Origin: Selaginella tamariscina
Lineage: Eukaryota; Streptophyta; Lycopodiopsida; Selaginellales; Selaginellaceae
Direction: 5' to 3'
Length of the DNA: 64,000 bases
Assembly (NCBI GenBank): GCA_003024785.1
Contig: PUQB01000001.1
Span: 998,501 to 1,062,500 of the forward strand
The notes under the pieces are model-generated. The model worked only from the letters and a program-made list of their open reading frames with translations. It had not been told where the DNA came from and did no database searches. The position numbers and the translations under genes were made by a program. Numbering within the stretch: the first letter of the stretch is position 1; each line of letters begins with the position of its first letter. Below, piece after piece: positions 1-9,974 of the stretch.

Positions 1-978
1 TCCAACTGTAAGAAACATAGTACTTGAGGAACGACTGAGAAGTCACAAACCTCTTTAAATTGCTTTAACTAATTATAACTTAAGATAATATTGAAAATTT
101 ATGACAGAACCACCTTAAAGGACTAAAAGTAAACTTAATGTTGTGAATATTATTTATTGAGACACAACACAAGATTATTGTATATGACCTTGCCATCACA
201 TATTGAACAATGTTCAAACAAAAATACAATTGTTAAAGACATATTACAATTGATATCAACTAGCACAGTCACTGATTACAAAGGTGAAAATTGGATGGTC
301 AAGTGAAACTTATAACCTTAATACACATATCGAAAAAACATGAAAGTGAAGTGTCCATTACATGGGATCCCTCTCTCATTCATGTGATCTTGCTCCTAAG
401 ATACTCGCTAATTAGGTTTTTCCTAACAACCAATTGTTTGGAGTGTTCTCTCTCTCAAGAGTTTCCTTAAACTTTGTAATATTGATTATTATAGCAATAT
501 ATTTATTTTGTTAACTTCAAAATTATTAAGATAGAAATAGTTTTTTTTACATATGGTTACCAACTTAACTATGGTAGCCATTAATTTGGGTATACACATA
601 TATGTTTAAGACCCAACATATTCAACAATAAACTTACATGTATTATATTCTAATTGACTTTGTCATAATTTTTTAATCTATACCATCAAGAGTAGGAGCA
701 TAAGTAGGAGTTACATAATTACATAAAATTTAGATAAGAAGTTGATTACAAGGTGGGCCTAAATACGAGGACAACCTTGAAAAGTGGTCATGCTAACACA
801 TATACTATAAATTAATCTTCATTAAGATAATTAAATAAACATGAAAAGCAACTTTAATTGTTACAATATATCAACTTAAGACATTGAACTAACATGAAAA
901 TTTCTTCAATGTTACAAAATGAAAAACATGAATGAATTTAATTAATTTAAGTCATATGGTGACTTAGGAGCAGGACAG
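1..978. other. AT-rich intergenic sequence
   Basis: No open frame, LTR or repeat that I recognise. It is the left flank of the Gyp-1 retrotransposon; the last five bases (gacag) are the left half of its probable target-site duplication. No 5' part of the neighbouring Gyp-3 element is visible here, so Gyp-1 did not simply interrupt a complete Gyp-3. Confidence 0.6.
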
Positions 979-1372
979 TGTCACGACCTTGTGCAAAGGG
1001 CGAAACCTTTAGAACAAGGGTGGAACCTTGAAAGGAGGAGATTGTATTCAAGAAAGAATGAATACAAAATGAAACCAAGACCGAAGACTAGTGTTGAATA
1101 ATTATGAGAAACCTGGAACTGGAACCCTGTTTATATATCTGAGGTCGAGGATTGTATGGTCTACAACTGGTCTGGAATGTGTGATCCACAACTGGTTTGG
1201 AATGTGTGATCCACAATTGGTCTAGACATGCGTATGAATATACGCCTTGTTGTTGATGGTGTAGTTCAGCATCCAAGATCATATGTACCAGTTGGTTAAC
1301 ACATGTGTGTTTAGCTAAAAGGTCTTGGGTTCAAGTCTCGTGAAAGGCAAAAACTAATCCATGATCCTTACA
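979..1372 (-). repeat. 3' LTR of Gyp-1
   Basis: 394 bp, same length as the copy at 6907-7300, starting tgtcacgacc and ending ccttaca on the plus strand. The self-priming segment found in the other LTR is degraded here (ttgaataattat at 1093-1104 instead of ttgaatgattct). Confidence 0.93.
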
Positions 1373-1386
1373 CTATCTCCCCCTTC
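1373..1386 (-). promoter_or_regulatory. Polypurine tract of Gyp-1
   Basis: Directly inside the 3' LTR; on the minus strand it reads gaagggggagatag, the position and composition expected for the plus-strand DNA synthesis primer. Confidence 0.8.
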
Positions 1387-1410
1387 AATGTTTTGCAGGA
1401 TATCATTGAT

Positions 1411-2297
1411 GTTCGCCAGGTGGATAACCGATCCAGTCCCCTTCGATGTTTTGCAGGATATCGTTGATGTTCGCCAGGTGGATAACCGATCCAGTCCACA
1501 GGAGCATGAGTTTGCCAGGTGGATAACCGATCCAGTCCCCTTCGATGTTTTGCAGGATATCGTTGATGTTCGCCAGGTGGATAACCGATCCAATCCACAG
1601 GAGCATGAACAAGATGAGCAGCAGGCTCCCAAGTGCGTTCGCCAGGTGGATAACCGATCCAGTCCACGAAAATAGCGTTGATGGAACTCGGCAACAAGAT
1701 CAGGAGCATGAACAAGATGAGCAGCAGGCTCCCAAGTGTGTTCGCCAGGTGGATAACCGATCCAGTCCACAGGAGCATGACAAGATGAGCAGCAGGCTCC
1801 CAAGTGCGTTCGCCAGGTGGATAACCGATCCAGTCCATGAAAATAGCGTTGATAGAACTCGGCAACAAGATCAGAAGCATGAACAAGATGAGCAACAAGA
1901 TGAGCAGCAGGCTCCCAAGTGCGTTCGCCAGGTGGATAACCGATCCAGTCCACGAAAATAGCGTTGATGGAACTTGGCAACAAGATCAGGAGCATGAACA
2001 AGATGAGCAGCATGCTCCCAAGTGTGTTCGCCAGGTGGATAACCGATCCAGTCCACAAGAGCATGAACAAGATGAGCAGCAGGCTCCCAAGTGCGTTCGC
2101 CAAGTGGATAACCAATCCAGTCCACGAAAATAGCGTTGATGGAACTCGGCAACAAGATCAGAAGCATGAACAAGATGAGCAACAGGCTCCCAAGTGTGTT
2201 CGCCAGGTGGATAACCGATCCAGTCCACAGGAGCATGAACAAGATGAGCAGTAGGCTCCCAAGTGTGTTCGCCAGGTGGATAACCGATCTAGTCCAC
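1411..2297 (-). repeat. Tandem array of chromodomain-derived units (12 copies)
   Basis: The core ccaggtggataaccgatcc (plus strand; occasional single changes) recurs at about 1411, 1470, 1511, 1568, 1637, 1741, 1808, 1923, 2026, 2095, 2198 and 2267. On the minus strand each core encodes WIGYPPGE, in most copies followed by RTWEP, the chromodomain core (compare WKGYLPTDRTWEP in Gyp-2). Spacing is mostly about 69 or 103 bp; the longer unit adds a stretch encoding an AEFHQRYF-like end of the fold. Because 103 is not a multiple of three, frames change between units, so no single polyprotein reads through. A degraded 13th core lies near 2437. Confidence 0.9.
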
Positions 2298-2595
2298 GAA
2301 AATAGTGAAGCTAACCACAAATAGTTTGGAGTCAAGAATTGCAGCAACCTCGAACTCAGATTCATCAGCAACTGTAATTGGAGGAGGTGGTGGAAGAAGT
2401 CAGCCAAGTTCAGAAGGAGCATGATAAGGCTCCAATATCCACCTGGATTAGTCCACGAAAATAGTGAAGCTGACCACGAACAAGTTTGGAGTAAAGAATT
2501 GCAGCAACCTTGAACTCAGGTTCACCAGCAACTGTAACTGGAGAGGTGGTGGAAGAAGTCAGCCAGGTTCAAAAGGAGCATGATAAGGCTCCAAC
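2291..2595 (-). repeat. Direct duplication of about 145 bp next to the chromodomain array
   Basis: Positions 2291-2432 and 2451-2595 are two diverged copies of the same segment (shared landmarks: cacgaaaatagtgaagct, gaattgcagcaacct, gaagtcagccaa/gg, ggagcatgataaggctcca). It belongs to the integrase-chromodomain linker of Gyp-1. Confidence 0.8.
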
Positions 2596-2599
2596 AAAG

Positions 2600-3583
2600 A
2601 AACATGGAACACGGGATGGATCCGGATGGTTGGCGGAAGCTCGAGACGAAACGTCACATCAGAGAGTTTTCGATGATGCGAAATGGCCCCAAGCGTTGAT
2701 AGTCCAGCTTGTCACAGGACATGTGGTTGGCCAATGACGCCGGAGGAGCCACACTTGGTCACCAATTGTGAATGCTGGAGAAGAGGAACGGAAATGATTA
2801 ACAGCTTGTCGTTGCAAATCCCGAGCGCGTTGAAGATGATGCTGCACTTCTTCATGGACCTGTCGGAGATGCTCAACACGATCATCGGCAGCAGTGGTGA
2901 GGCCAGGAACCACGGGCAAGCTATAGGACCAGCGAGGATGAACACCAGAGAATGCGAAAAAATGGCGACACACTTATGGATGAGTGTGCCGTGTTGTTGT
3001 ACGCGAACTCGGCAGCAGGAAGGAGATCGACCCAATCATCTTGCAGATGAGAAATGAAACACCGAGATATTGTTCCAGAGTCTAAATCATGCGCTCCGAT
3101 TGTCCATCTGTTTCAGGATGATGTGCAGTAGACAGCTTCCGGTGATACGTAGCCGATCTAGGAATCTCCGCCAGAATGCCGAAGTGAACTGGGGACCTCG
3201 ATCAGTGACAAGTTCATCAGGAAGACCATGAAGACGGAACATCCCGGTACACCAGATTTGCAGCATCAGGACCGAACATGTCTTGTTGCAGGGAACAAAG
3301 TGCGCCATTTAGAGAACCGATCAACAATGACTAGGACAGCATCAAACCCTCTAGAAGGTGGTAAATCCGTGAGGAAATCCATGGTGATGGATGACCATGG
3401 CCGCTGAGCAATAGGAAGAGGCTGTAGTAGTCCAACCGGTCGATGACGAGGAAGCTTTGTATGCTGGCACGTGTCACAAGATCGCACAAATCTCTCAATA
3501 CACGCGAAGCCGAGGCCACAGAACACCCGTTGTACCAGCTCGATCGTCTTCGAATGCCAAAATGTCTGCAGCTGTGTTGTCAT
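2600..3583 (-). pseudogene. Gyp-1 integrase (broken)
   Basis: Minus-strand fragments in several frames. In order: the zinc-binding end with CDTCQHTK (about 3440-3480), the DDE core start with [23 protein letters not shown] (split here: MDFLTDL then [11 protein letters not shown], about 3330-3400), HGLPDELVTDRGPQF with the second catalytic aspartate (about 3170-3240), a damaged third region near 3090-3120, then a basic linker containing IGDQVWLLRR (about 2720-2770), the start of the GPY/F module. Frame changes and stops separate these pieces, so no integrase can be made from this copy. Confidence 0.85.
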
Positions 3584-3599
3584 GGCAGTGTTGGACAGC

Positions 3600-5210
3600 T
3601 CGCAACCTCAGTTCTCCGTCCGGAACATAGATTTGGATGTGGTGGTACAGCAACCCATTATAAGATGGAAAGCAGCATAATCTCGTAGTTGTGACCCTGA
3701 AGACAATGGCTGAACTCGTCGAACATGTGCAAGGACATCACGAGCAAACTCGTCTTGAGGGAGATTTTCTCGGATTAGATCCAAAAACGAAGTGTCAACT
3801 GGAGAAGAAGAACGGGAAAGCGCGTTTACCAACAACTGGTCGGAGCTCAGGATGACTTGTTCTTGTTGATCAAATCGGATTTCACCTGGTACTGGAGCTA
3901 GGTAACTGCGACGAGATAAGGCATCTGCTTTGCCATTTAGACGACCGGGAATGAATAATCACGTATCGGAACCGGGACAAAGACTGTGCCCATCGCGCCT
4001 GACGTCGATTGAGAACTCGTGCTGTTGCCCAGTACTGGAGGTTCTTGTGATCACAATACACCTTAACCACATGCGGGGAACCTTCAAGGAATCTGCGCCA
4101 CTCCTCAAAGGCATCGACGATCGCAGCAGCTCCTTGTTGTAGACATCGTAGTTGATCTCAGGTGCAGTGAACTTGCGGGAATGGAAAGCAATGGGATGGA
4201 GAAGATGATCTGGACCTTCCTGGGACAACACTCCCAATGGCGAAGTCAGAGGCATCAGCTTCCACGAAATATGGCTTCGCAGGGTCAGGATGGATAAGAA
4301 CAGGTGCCGAGGTGAACGCCTTCTTTAGGAACTCGAACGCCTCCTCAGCCTCAGAGGACCAGACAAATGGAACATCCTTGCCAGTCAACTTCGTCAATGG
4401 CAATGCAATCTTGGAGAAATCCCGAACGAAACGTCGATAGAAGTTCGCAAACCCGAGGAAACATCGAACATCACGAACATTTGATGGTCTCTCCCACTCC
4501 AATACAGTCCGGACTTTTGCAGGATCCATGTGAACACCTTCAGCTGAAATGATGTACCCCAGGAACTCGACAGACTGCTGACTGAAAGAGCACTTCTCCA
4601 ACTTGGCAAACAAGTGGTGCTTCCGGAGCCTCTCCAAGACTAACCGTACATGCCGTTCGTGTTCTTCTCGAGTCTTGGAAAATATCAGGATGTCGTCTAG
4701 GTACATGATGACAAACAAATCCAAGAAGTCCCGGAAAATATCGTTAGCCATGTGCTGGAACACAGCAGGTGCATTTGTCAGGCCGAACGGCATTACTACG
4801 TACTCGAAATGTCCGTAGCGTGTACGGAAAGCTGTTTTCCACTCGTCCCCTTCTCGAATTCGGATGAGATTGTACGCTCCTCTTAAATCGATCTTTGTGA
4901 AGTACCGGCACCAGAAAGACGTTCGAGCATGTCGGAGACGAGCGGGAAGGATACTTGTTTGGAATGGTGACCTTATTCAGATCTCGGTAGTCCACCACGA
5001 GCCGGAGACTTCCATCCTTCTTGAAACAAAGAATACTGGAGCACCAGCCGGTGATCGCGAATGACGGATAAATCCGGTGACAAGATTCTCCTCAATGTAT
5101 TTCCTCAATGTCTCCAACTCTGTTGGTGAGAGACCGTAAATGGGACCGGAGGACGGCTGCTTACCCTCAACGAGATCGATAGGACAGTCGTACTCACGGT
5201 GCGGTGGCAA
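3600..5210 (-). pseudogene. Gyp-1 reverse transcriptase and RNase H (broken)
   Basis: The minus strand encodes, from 5210 downward, the RT entry CPIDLVEGKQP and GFIRHSRSPAGAPVFF, then [17 protein letters not shown] (about 4950-4998), [15 protein letters not shown] (4793 down), the catalytic YMYLDDIL-type box read as [11 protein letters not shown] (about 4680-4705), the thumb [11 protein letters not shown], and the RNase H start [14 protein letters not shown] (about 4210-4270) followed by YCDHKNLQYW (about 4030-4070). The 4158-4793 stretch is open for 211 codons, the best preserved part; frameshifts lie on both sides (near 4150 and 4800-4870). Confidence 0.9.
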
Positions 5211-5399
5211 GGCAGAAGCTTTCTTTTTGTCGAAGACGTCTGCAAATCGGCATACTGCTTTGGTAAGGCAGGAGGAACAGAAACATCCTTAGCAGAGCAG
5301 GGATAGACTTTGATCGCGAACACGGATGCTGGGTCATGTCGGCTATCTTTCTTGAACTGCTTCAAGGTGATATGCGAGACTCAAGTGGAGGAGGAACTG

Positions 5400-5760
5400 G
5401 AACAGGATCGGAATCAAAGAGTGTGGCTGGAGTTGAAACAGCTGGGAAACTGTTCATGAAACGTTCTCTCCAACCAGGATCCACCAACTCGATCCACGGC
5501 AAACCAAGGATAATCGTAGAGTCTGGAATAGAAAACACTGAAGGAGATGTTGCACACAGCACCGCAAGCAACGACCTCAACGAACTCCGTGTCATTTGTT
5601 ACCGCTCCAGATTTGATATCTCGTCCATCAACGACCCGTACAGAACCAGGAGTCTTCAAAGGATGTAGACGGATCCCGTGCTTGACAAAAAATTCTTGTC
5701 GATGAAATTTGCGTTCGCTCCGCTATCCACCAAAGCTTTACCAGAGAACTCCACCTCTGT
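5400..5760 (-). pseudogene. Gyp-1 aspartic protease region (broken)
   Basis: ALVDSGANANFID on the minus strand at about 5690-5735 is the retropepsin active-site motif (DSGA), placed between the gag zinc knuckle and RT as expected for Ty3/gypsy. Downstream the frame is lost; scattered peptides up to 5400 continue the protease-RT linker. Confidence 0.8.
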
Positions 5761-5899
5761 GTCTTCAGCTGCACCGGAACATGGAACGGCTTGCACACCT
5801 TCGTGGATGGAATGGATCCAAGATGAGGAAGGGAAGATGTTATGAGTGAAGAGCCTTGAGGAACATGAGTTGTTCCACGGCAATCCAGCCGGACGGCTC

Positions 5900-6790
5900 C
5901 TATTCGGGCTGGATCTTCTCGTTTCCCGGCAGCACAGCAAGGGCCACTTCACGAGCTTGTTTTGGACGTCGATGACAATTCTCCAACTTGTGGTACGGGT
6001 CCCCACAGTACAAACAAAGCTTGTACTGAATCCGCTTCTGACGTTCGGTTGGCAAAAGCTTGCCTCGGCGTGATCGCCCTAATTCCATCGGGGATGGTTC
6101 TACTGAGGAAGATGATGAATCAGTAGAAGGACAGCACCAAGAAGAAAGAAGGATGACGTTCTTGTTTCCGCTCGATCAACCGGTTGTCACAACGAATTGC
6201 CAACTCGATCATGCTGGTGAGGGTTTCCGAACCGCAAAATTCAGCAACATGTCTTTGACCTCGTCCTGCAACCCCGACCGAAAACCTCCTTGAGAGCACG
6301 ATCTCCCCATGTGACATCACAAGCAAGAAGTTGAAACTTCGATGCGTACTCTACTACGACATACCCCTTGGTGAAGCTGACGGAGTTTGGTGATGGCAGC
6401 ACTCTCACGATCCACGTCACTGAACATCGCCGTGAACCGTTCCACAAACTCGTCAAAATTCCAAGGATCGGATCATTGTTCTCCAGCAAGGCTGAGAACC
6501 ATGAAAGAGCAGAACCAGAAAGCAGCGACCCGATCAATCCAACCTTAATGGGTTCTGTGCTGTAGCGCCTCGGCTGCATCACGATCCAGACGAACTTGAT
6601 TGAGAAAACCTCGGAACTTCGATCGGGTACCATCGAACTTTTCGGGCATGCTATCTTGGCTCTGGAGAATTCGCACGCTGTCGGAGCTGATCATTCTCCA
6701 GGTGTAGTTGTTCGAGCTGCTGCTGGAGGGCAGCAACTTGCTCATGAAGAGCATGCTCAACATGATGAGTCGAAGAAGAAAAATCAAAAA
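5900..6790 (-). pseudogene. Gyp-1 gag (broken)
   Basis: Capsid-type peptides on the minus strand: PEKFDGTRSKFRGFLNQVRL (about 6590-6650), VGLIGSLLSGSALSWFSALL (about 6465-6545), and a zinc knuckle C-LY-C-GDPY-H-KLEN-C, i.e. CX2CX4HX4C, at 5975-6016. Near 6690-6780 one frame shows a heptad-like run (EHALHEQVAALQQQLEQL), probably a short coiled coil at the gag N-terminus. A long TC-rich leader on the coding strand (plus strand 6775-6860) precedes it. Stops and frame changes interrupt the gene. Confidence 0.85.
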
Positions 6791-6890
6791 GAAAAAGAGA
6801 AGAAAATCAGAAAAGAAAAGAAAAGAAAATTGAAAAGAGAGAAAGAAAGAAAATGGATCGATGACAAGCGAAACAGAAGCTTGTCACTAC

Positions 6891-6906
6891 CTAGAATCAT
6901 TCAAAC
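6891..6906 (-). promoter_or_regulatory. Self-complementary primer-binding site of Gyp-1
   Basis: The bases just inside the 5' LTR do not match the usual initiator-methionine tRNA primer. Instead agaatcattcaa (6893-6904, plus strand) is the exact reverse complement of ttgaatgattct (7022-7033) within the adjacent 5' LTR, at the predicted transcript start. This is the arrangement of the self-priming Tf1/sushi group. Confidence 0.75.
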
Positions 6907-7300
6907 TGTCACGACCTTGTGCAAAGGGTGAAACCTTTAGAACAAGGGTGGAACCTTGAAAGAGGAGATTGTATTCAAGAAAGAAATAATACAAAATGAA
7001 ACACAAGGCCAAAGACTGGTGTTGAATGATTCTGAGAAACCTGGAACTGGAACCCTGTTTATATATCTGAGGTCCTGAGGATTGTATGGTCCACAACTGG
7101 TCTGGAATGTGTGATCCACACTGGTCTAGATATGTGTGATCCACACTGGTCTGGAACATGCGTATGATATACGCCTTGCTGTTGATGTGTAGTTGAGCAT
7201 CCAGGATCATACGGACCAGTTGGTTAACACATGTGTGTGTTAGCCAAAAGGTCTCGAGTTCAAGTCCCGTGAAAAGTAAAAATAACTCATAATCCTTACA
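6907..7300 (-). repeat. 5' LTR of Gyp-1
   Basis: 394 bp, partner of 979-1372. Contains the promoter and the self-priming segment described separately. Confidence 0.93.
7021..7066 (-). promoter_or_regulatory. Gyp-1 LTR promoter: TATA box and predicted start
   Basis: On the minus strand atatataaa (7066-7058) lies about 25-30 bases before agaatcattcaacacc (starting at 7033). The start is inferred from the TATA distance and from its agreement with the equivalent site in Gyp-2, which shares TCAACACCAGTCTT. Confidence 0.65.
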
Positions 7301-7359
7301 GATAGAAACAAGACAAGAGTAGAAGACAATAAGCAAGATAAGAATTAAGACACAATGCA

Positions 7360-8159
7360 TTAGTTTGATGATGCATCCTCCAAGGTTGTTGCACAGGCTC
7401 TCTCTCAAGCATCCGTGGTTTCCTCTCCATTGAATTCTTTTTTAGAATCAAAGATTAGCATGTCAGAGAAGTTCAATGGTATTCGCGCCGATTTCTAAGG
7501 TTTCTTGAATCAGATCAGGCTTTTGATCTGCATACAACCATGCTGCTACTACTTGACTGATGCACAAAAGGTTGGCCTTTTGGCATCCTTACTAATTGGA
7601 TCTCCATGGGCTTGGGTTGCCCCTTTGCTGGAGCTTGACGACCCATTGATGGAAGACTTTGAAGGATTCGTGGCTACCTTTGAAGCATGCTTTGGAGATC
7701 CGATAAGTACCGTTCCGTATGCACAAGTTACGCAAGCTCACACAAGGATCCCGACCAGTTTCCGTTTATGCATCAAATTTCAACAACTTTGCACAAACAT
7801 TCCATGGTACAAGACTGCATTGATCGAACATTTCCATTTTGGGTTGAGGGATGACGTGAAGAACATTCTCCTTATGTTACCAAATGCCCAAACCTTGTGG
7901 AGATCATGCAACAGGCCTTCGTTCGACAACCGTTTGTTTGAGCGTCGTCAGGAAAAATCCTGTCAGTAGTTCCTGCAAGCCAATCTTGCAGCTGTAGTAC
8001 ATGTTCATGCGACACCTTCTGGAGTAGTTCCTATGGAGGTTGAGAAATACAAGCGTGGCTCACTTTCCGCTGCTAAGAAGTAACATCGTCGCAGTGAGAA
8101 CCTATGCTGTATTGTGGTGAGGTAGGCACAAGGTGGCAGAATGTTTTATTAAAGCTAGG
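7360..8159 (+). pseudogene. Gyp-3 gag, 5' fragment
   Basis: Plus-strand gag related to Gyp-2 gag (9036-9830): KKFNG-type and GFLNQIRL peptides, GLLASLLIGSPWAWVAPLLE, then EHFHFGLRDDVKNILLMLP and a damaged zinc knuckle near 8105-8130. The part 7505-7969 is open for 154 codons. It ends at ctagg, where the Gyp-2 LTR begins, cutting gag just after the zinc-knuckle region. Confidence 0.85.
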
Positions 8160-8830
8160 TGTCACGACCCGATACATGATACAGGATTCCGGATATAGGA
8201 TATGGGTTACAGGACTTTCCTACATGATATTCCTACCAGGATTCCGGATATAGGATATGGGTTACAGGACTTTCCTACATGATATTCCTACCAGGATTCC
8301 GGACACAAAATACGGTTGTAGGATATTCCTACAGGATATGCCACAAGATATGCCTAGAGGATAAGGACATGTGGACTCATCTTAGCCTCTGTATGCATGC
8401 AGTCACTTTGCATGCATGCAACCATTTTAGTACTCATGCCTAGATTAGCTTGGAGTTGTGAGCATAAAAGCTCCGACCTAATTGTTGTATAATCAGTTAT
8501 TATCAACACCAGTCTTACTACGATCAATCTCGTCTTGTCTTGTTCTTGTCTTGTTTCCTATCCTGCTCCTGTCTCGCTCCTGTTTCCTGTCCTGCTCCTG
8601 GATCCTGTCCTGCTCCTGTCTTGTTCTCGGATCCTGTCCTGTTTCTGTCTTGCTCCTAGATCCTGTCATGCGCCTTCCTGTCTTGCTCCCGGATCCTATC
8701 CTGATCCTGTCTTGCTCCTGTGTCCGTTGTTATTCTTAGTTCCTGTCTTGCTCTCGGTCCAGCTCCTAAGTCAAGCCTTCTTGTCCTTGGAATCCTGTTC
8801 TCTTCCTGGTTCCTGGATCGTGACTTGACA
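8160..8830 (+). repeat. 5' LTR of Gyp-2 (671 bp, with internal 55-bp duplication)
   Basis: Begins tgtcacgacc, ends gacttgaca. About 80 bp longer than its partner at 13755-14345 mainly because a 55-bp block (8183-8237) is repeated at 8238-8292, with a third partial start at 8293. The 3' third is a degenerate run of CTGTCTTGCTCC-like units (about 8525-8800), present in all three LTRs of this family and giving long spurious open frames. Confidence 0.92.
8463..8506 (+). promoter_or_regulatory. Gyp-2 LTR promoter: TATA box and predicted start
   Basis: cataaaag at 8463-8470 is followed about 30 bases later by cagttattatcaacacc (8494-). The same layout is in the 3' LTR (13983-13990 and 14015-14031, cagttactatcaacacc). 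The start is inferred from TATA spacing and from complementarity to the primer site. Confidence 0.65.
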
Positions 8831-8845
8831 GTTTGATAGTAACTG
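8831..8845 (+). promoter_or_regulatory. Self-complementary primer-binding site of Gyp-2
   Basis: Directly after the 5' LTR, ttgatagtaactg (8833-8845) is the exact reverse complement of cagttactatcaa (14015-14027) in the 3' LTR and pairs with the 5' LTR copy (8494-8506) with a single G-U. No tRNA-Met type site (TGGTATC...) is present. The two unpaired bases GT between LTR end and duplex are also found in Gyp-1. Confidence 0.8.
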
Positions 8846-8927
8846 CTTTCATAGCTCTCCGTTTTCCAGCTACTTATTTTCCTTGATTCTTTTCCTTCGT
8901 TTCCTCCTTTTTTTTCTTTCATAGATT

Positions 8928-9840
8928 ATGGCTGATTTTGAGCACTTTCAACGAGCACCAAATGTTGCTTCATGAGCTGGCCACTTTGCGCCAAGTGGTC
9001 ATTGATCTGCAAGGTTCCACCAATGTGGCACAGGCAGCTGCTGATGCATCCTCCAAGGCTGCTGCGCAGGCTCTCCCAGGCATCGGTGGTTCCCTCTTCA
9101 AACTTTTCTTCGGAGCCGAAGGTTAGCATGCCAAGAAGTTCAATGGTAATCGCGCCGATTTCTAAGGTTTCTTGAATTAGATCCGGCTCTTGATCCGTAT
9201 GCAACCACGGCGCTACTCGACTGATGCTCAAAAGGTGGGTTTTTAGCATCCTTACTAAGTGGATCTCCACGGGCTTGGGTTGCTCCCTTGCTGGAGCGTG
9301 ACGACCATTGATGGAAGACTTTGAAGGTTTTGTGGCTGCTTTGAAGCCTGCTTTGGAGATCCTGATAAGTACGTTCCGCATGCACGAAGTTACGGAAGCT
9401 CACTCAAGGATCCCGACCAGCTTCCGTCTATGCATCTGAATGTCAACAACTTTGCACGAACATTCCATGGACGAGACTACATTGATCGAACACTTCCATT
9501 TTGGGTTGAGGGATGACGTGAAGGACCTTCTCCTTACGTTACCGGATGCCCAAACATTAGCGGAGATCATGCAACAAGATGTTCGTTGCGACAACCGTTT
9601 ATTCGAGCGTCAGGAAAGATCCGTCAGCAGTTCCTGCAAACCAATCCTGCAGCTGTGGTACATGTTCCTGCACCACATTCTAGAGTAGTTCCTATGGAGG
9701 TTGAGAAATCCAAGCGTGGCTCTCTTTTCGCTGTTGAGAAGCAACGTCGCCGCAGCGAGAACCTGTGCTTGTATTGTGGTGGAGCAGGACACAAGGTGGA
9801 GATTATCCTATTAAAGCTAGGAACTTCAAGACGGTGAGGT
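8928..9840 (+). pseudogene. Gyp-2 gag (broken)
   Basis: ATG at 8928 opens MADF, then one extra T near 8938 throws the frame; the restored reading continues STFNEHQMLLHELATL and a segment rich in Ala (8940-9126). Stops follow (9127-9180, within the KKFNG...GFLN region). Later peptides EHFHFGLRDDVKDLLLTLP (about 9488-9545) and CLYCGGAGHKVE (about 9766-9800) mark the capsid end and a zinc knuckle that has lost its last cysteine. Defective but recognisable. Confidence 0.85.
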
Positions 9841-9974
9841 TGAAGCTGAAGTTCAGTCGGAAAACTCCAATGTCCACTTCGTTTAGGAGCCGCGAAGTTG
9901 GACGTAGGTGCAGGCTCCATTGGTGCTGCTCATACCATTCCATCACTCAAGTTTCCTGTACACATTCATTTTAA

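Larger units (their letters stand above)
979..7300 (-). mobile_element. Gyp-1: Ty3/gypsy chromodomain LTR retrotransposon
   Basis: Complete element by structure, read on the minus strand: 5' LTR (6907-7300), primer site, gag with zinc knuckle, aspartic protease, reverse transcriptase, RNase H, integrase, chromodomain-type 3' end, purine tract, 3' LTR (979-1372). The PR-RT-RH-IN order is that of Ty3/gypsy (Metaviridae), and a chromodomain after integrase marks the chromovirus branch. LTR ends are TGT...ACA on both copies. The flanking 5-mers gacag (974-978) and gatag (7301-7305) look like a target-site duplication with one change. The two LTRs have clearly diverged and pol is broken into many frames, so the copy is old and inactive. 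The 3' end is unusual: the chromodomain coding region has become a tandem array. Confidence 0.93.

Noticed and set aside
1411-2297. CRISPR-like array of regular repeats
   Set aside because: The repeat unit encodes the retrotransposon chromodomain core, spacers are themselves repeated, and the setting is a plant retroelement.
1354-2422. Long overlapping open frames rich in WIGYPPGE or QVDNRSS repeats on both strands
   Set aside because: They are readings of the minisatellite in different frames, not separate genes.
6891-6906. Usual tRNA-Met primer site after the LTR
   Set aside because: No TGGTATC-like sequence near either 5' LTR; self-complementarity explains the site better. Other tRNAs were not searched exhaustively.
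8482-8828. Cys/Ser/Leu-rich open frames (also 14002-14258)
   Set aside because: They lie in the CT-rich part of Gyp LTRs and change frame between LTR copies.
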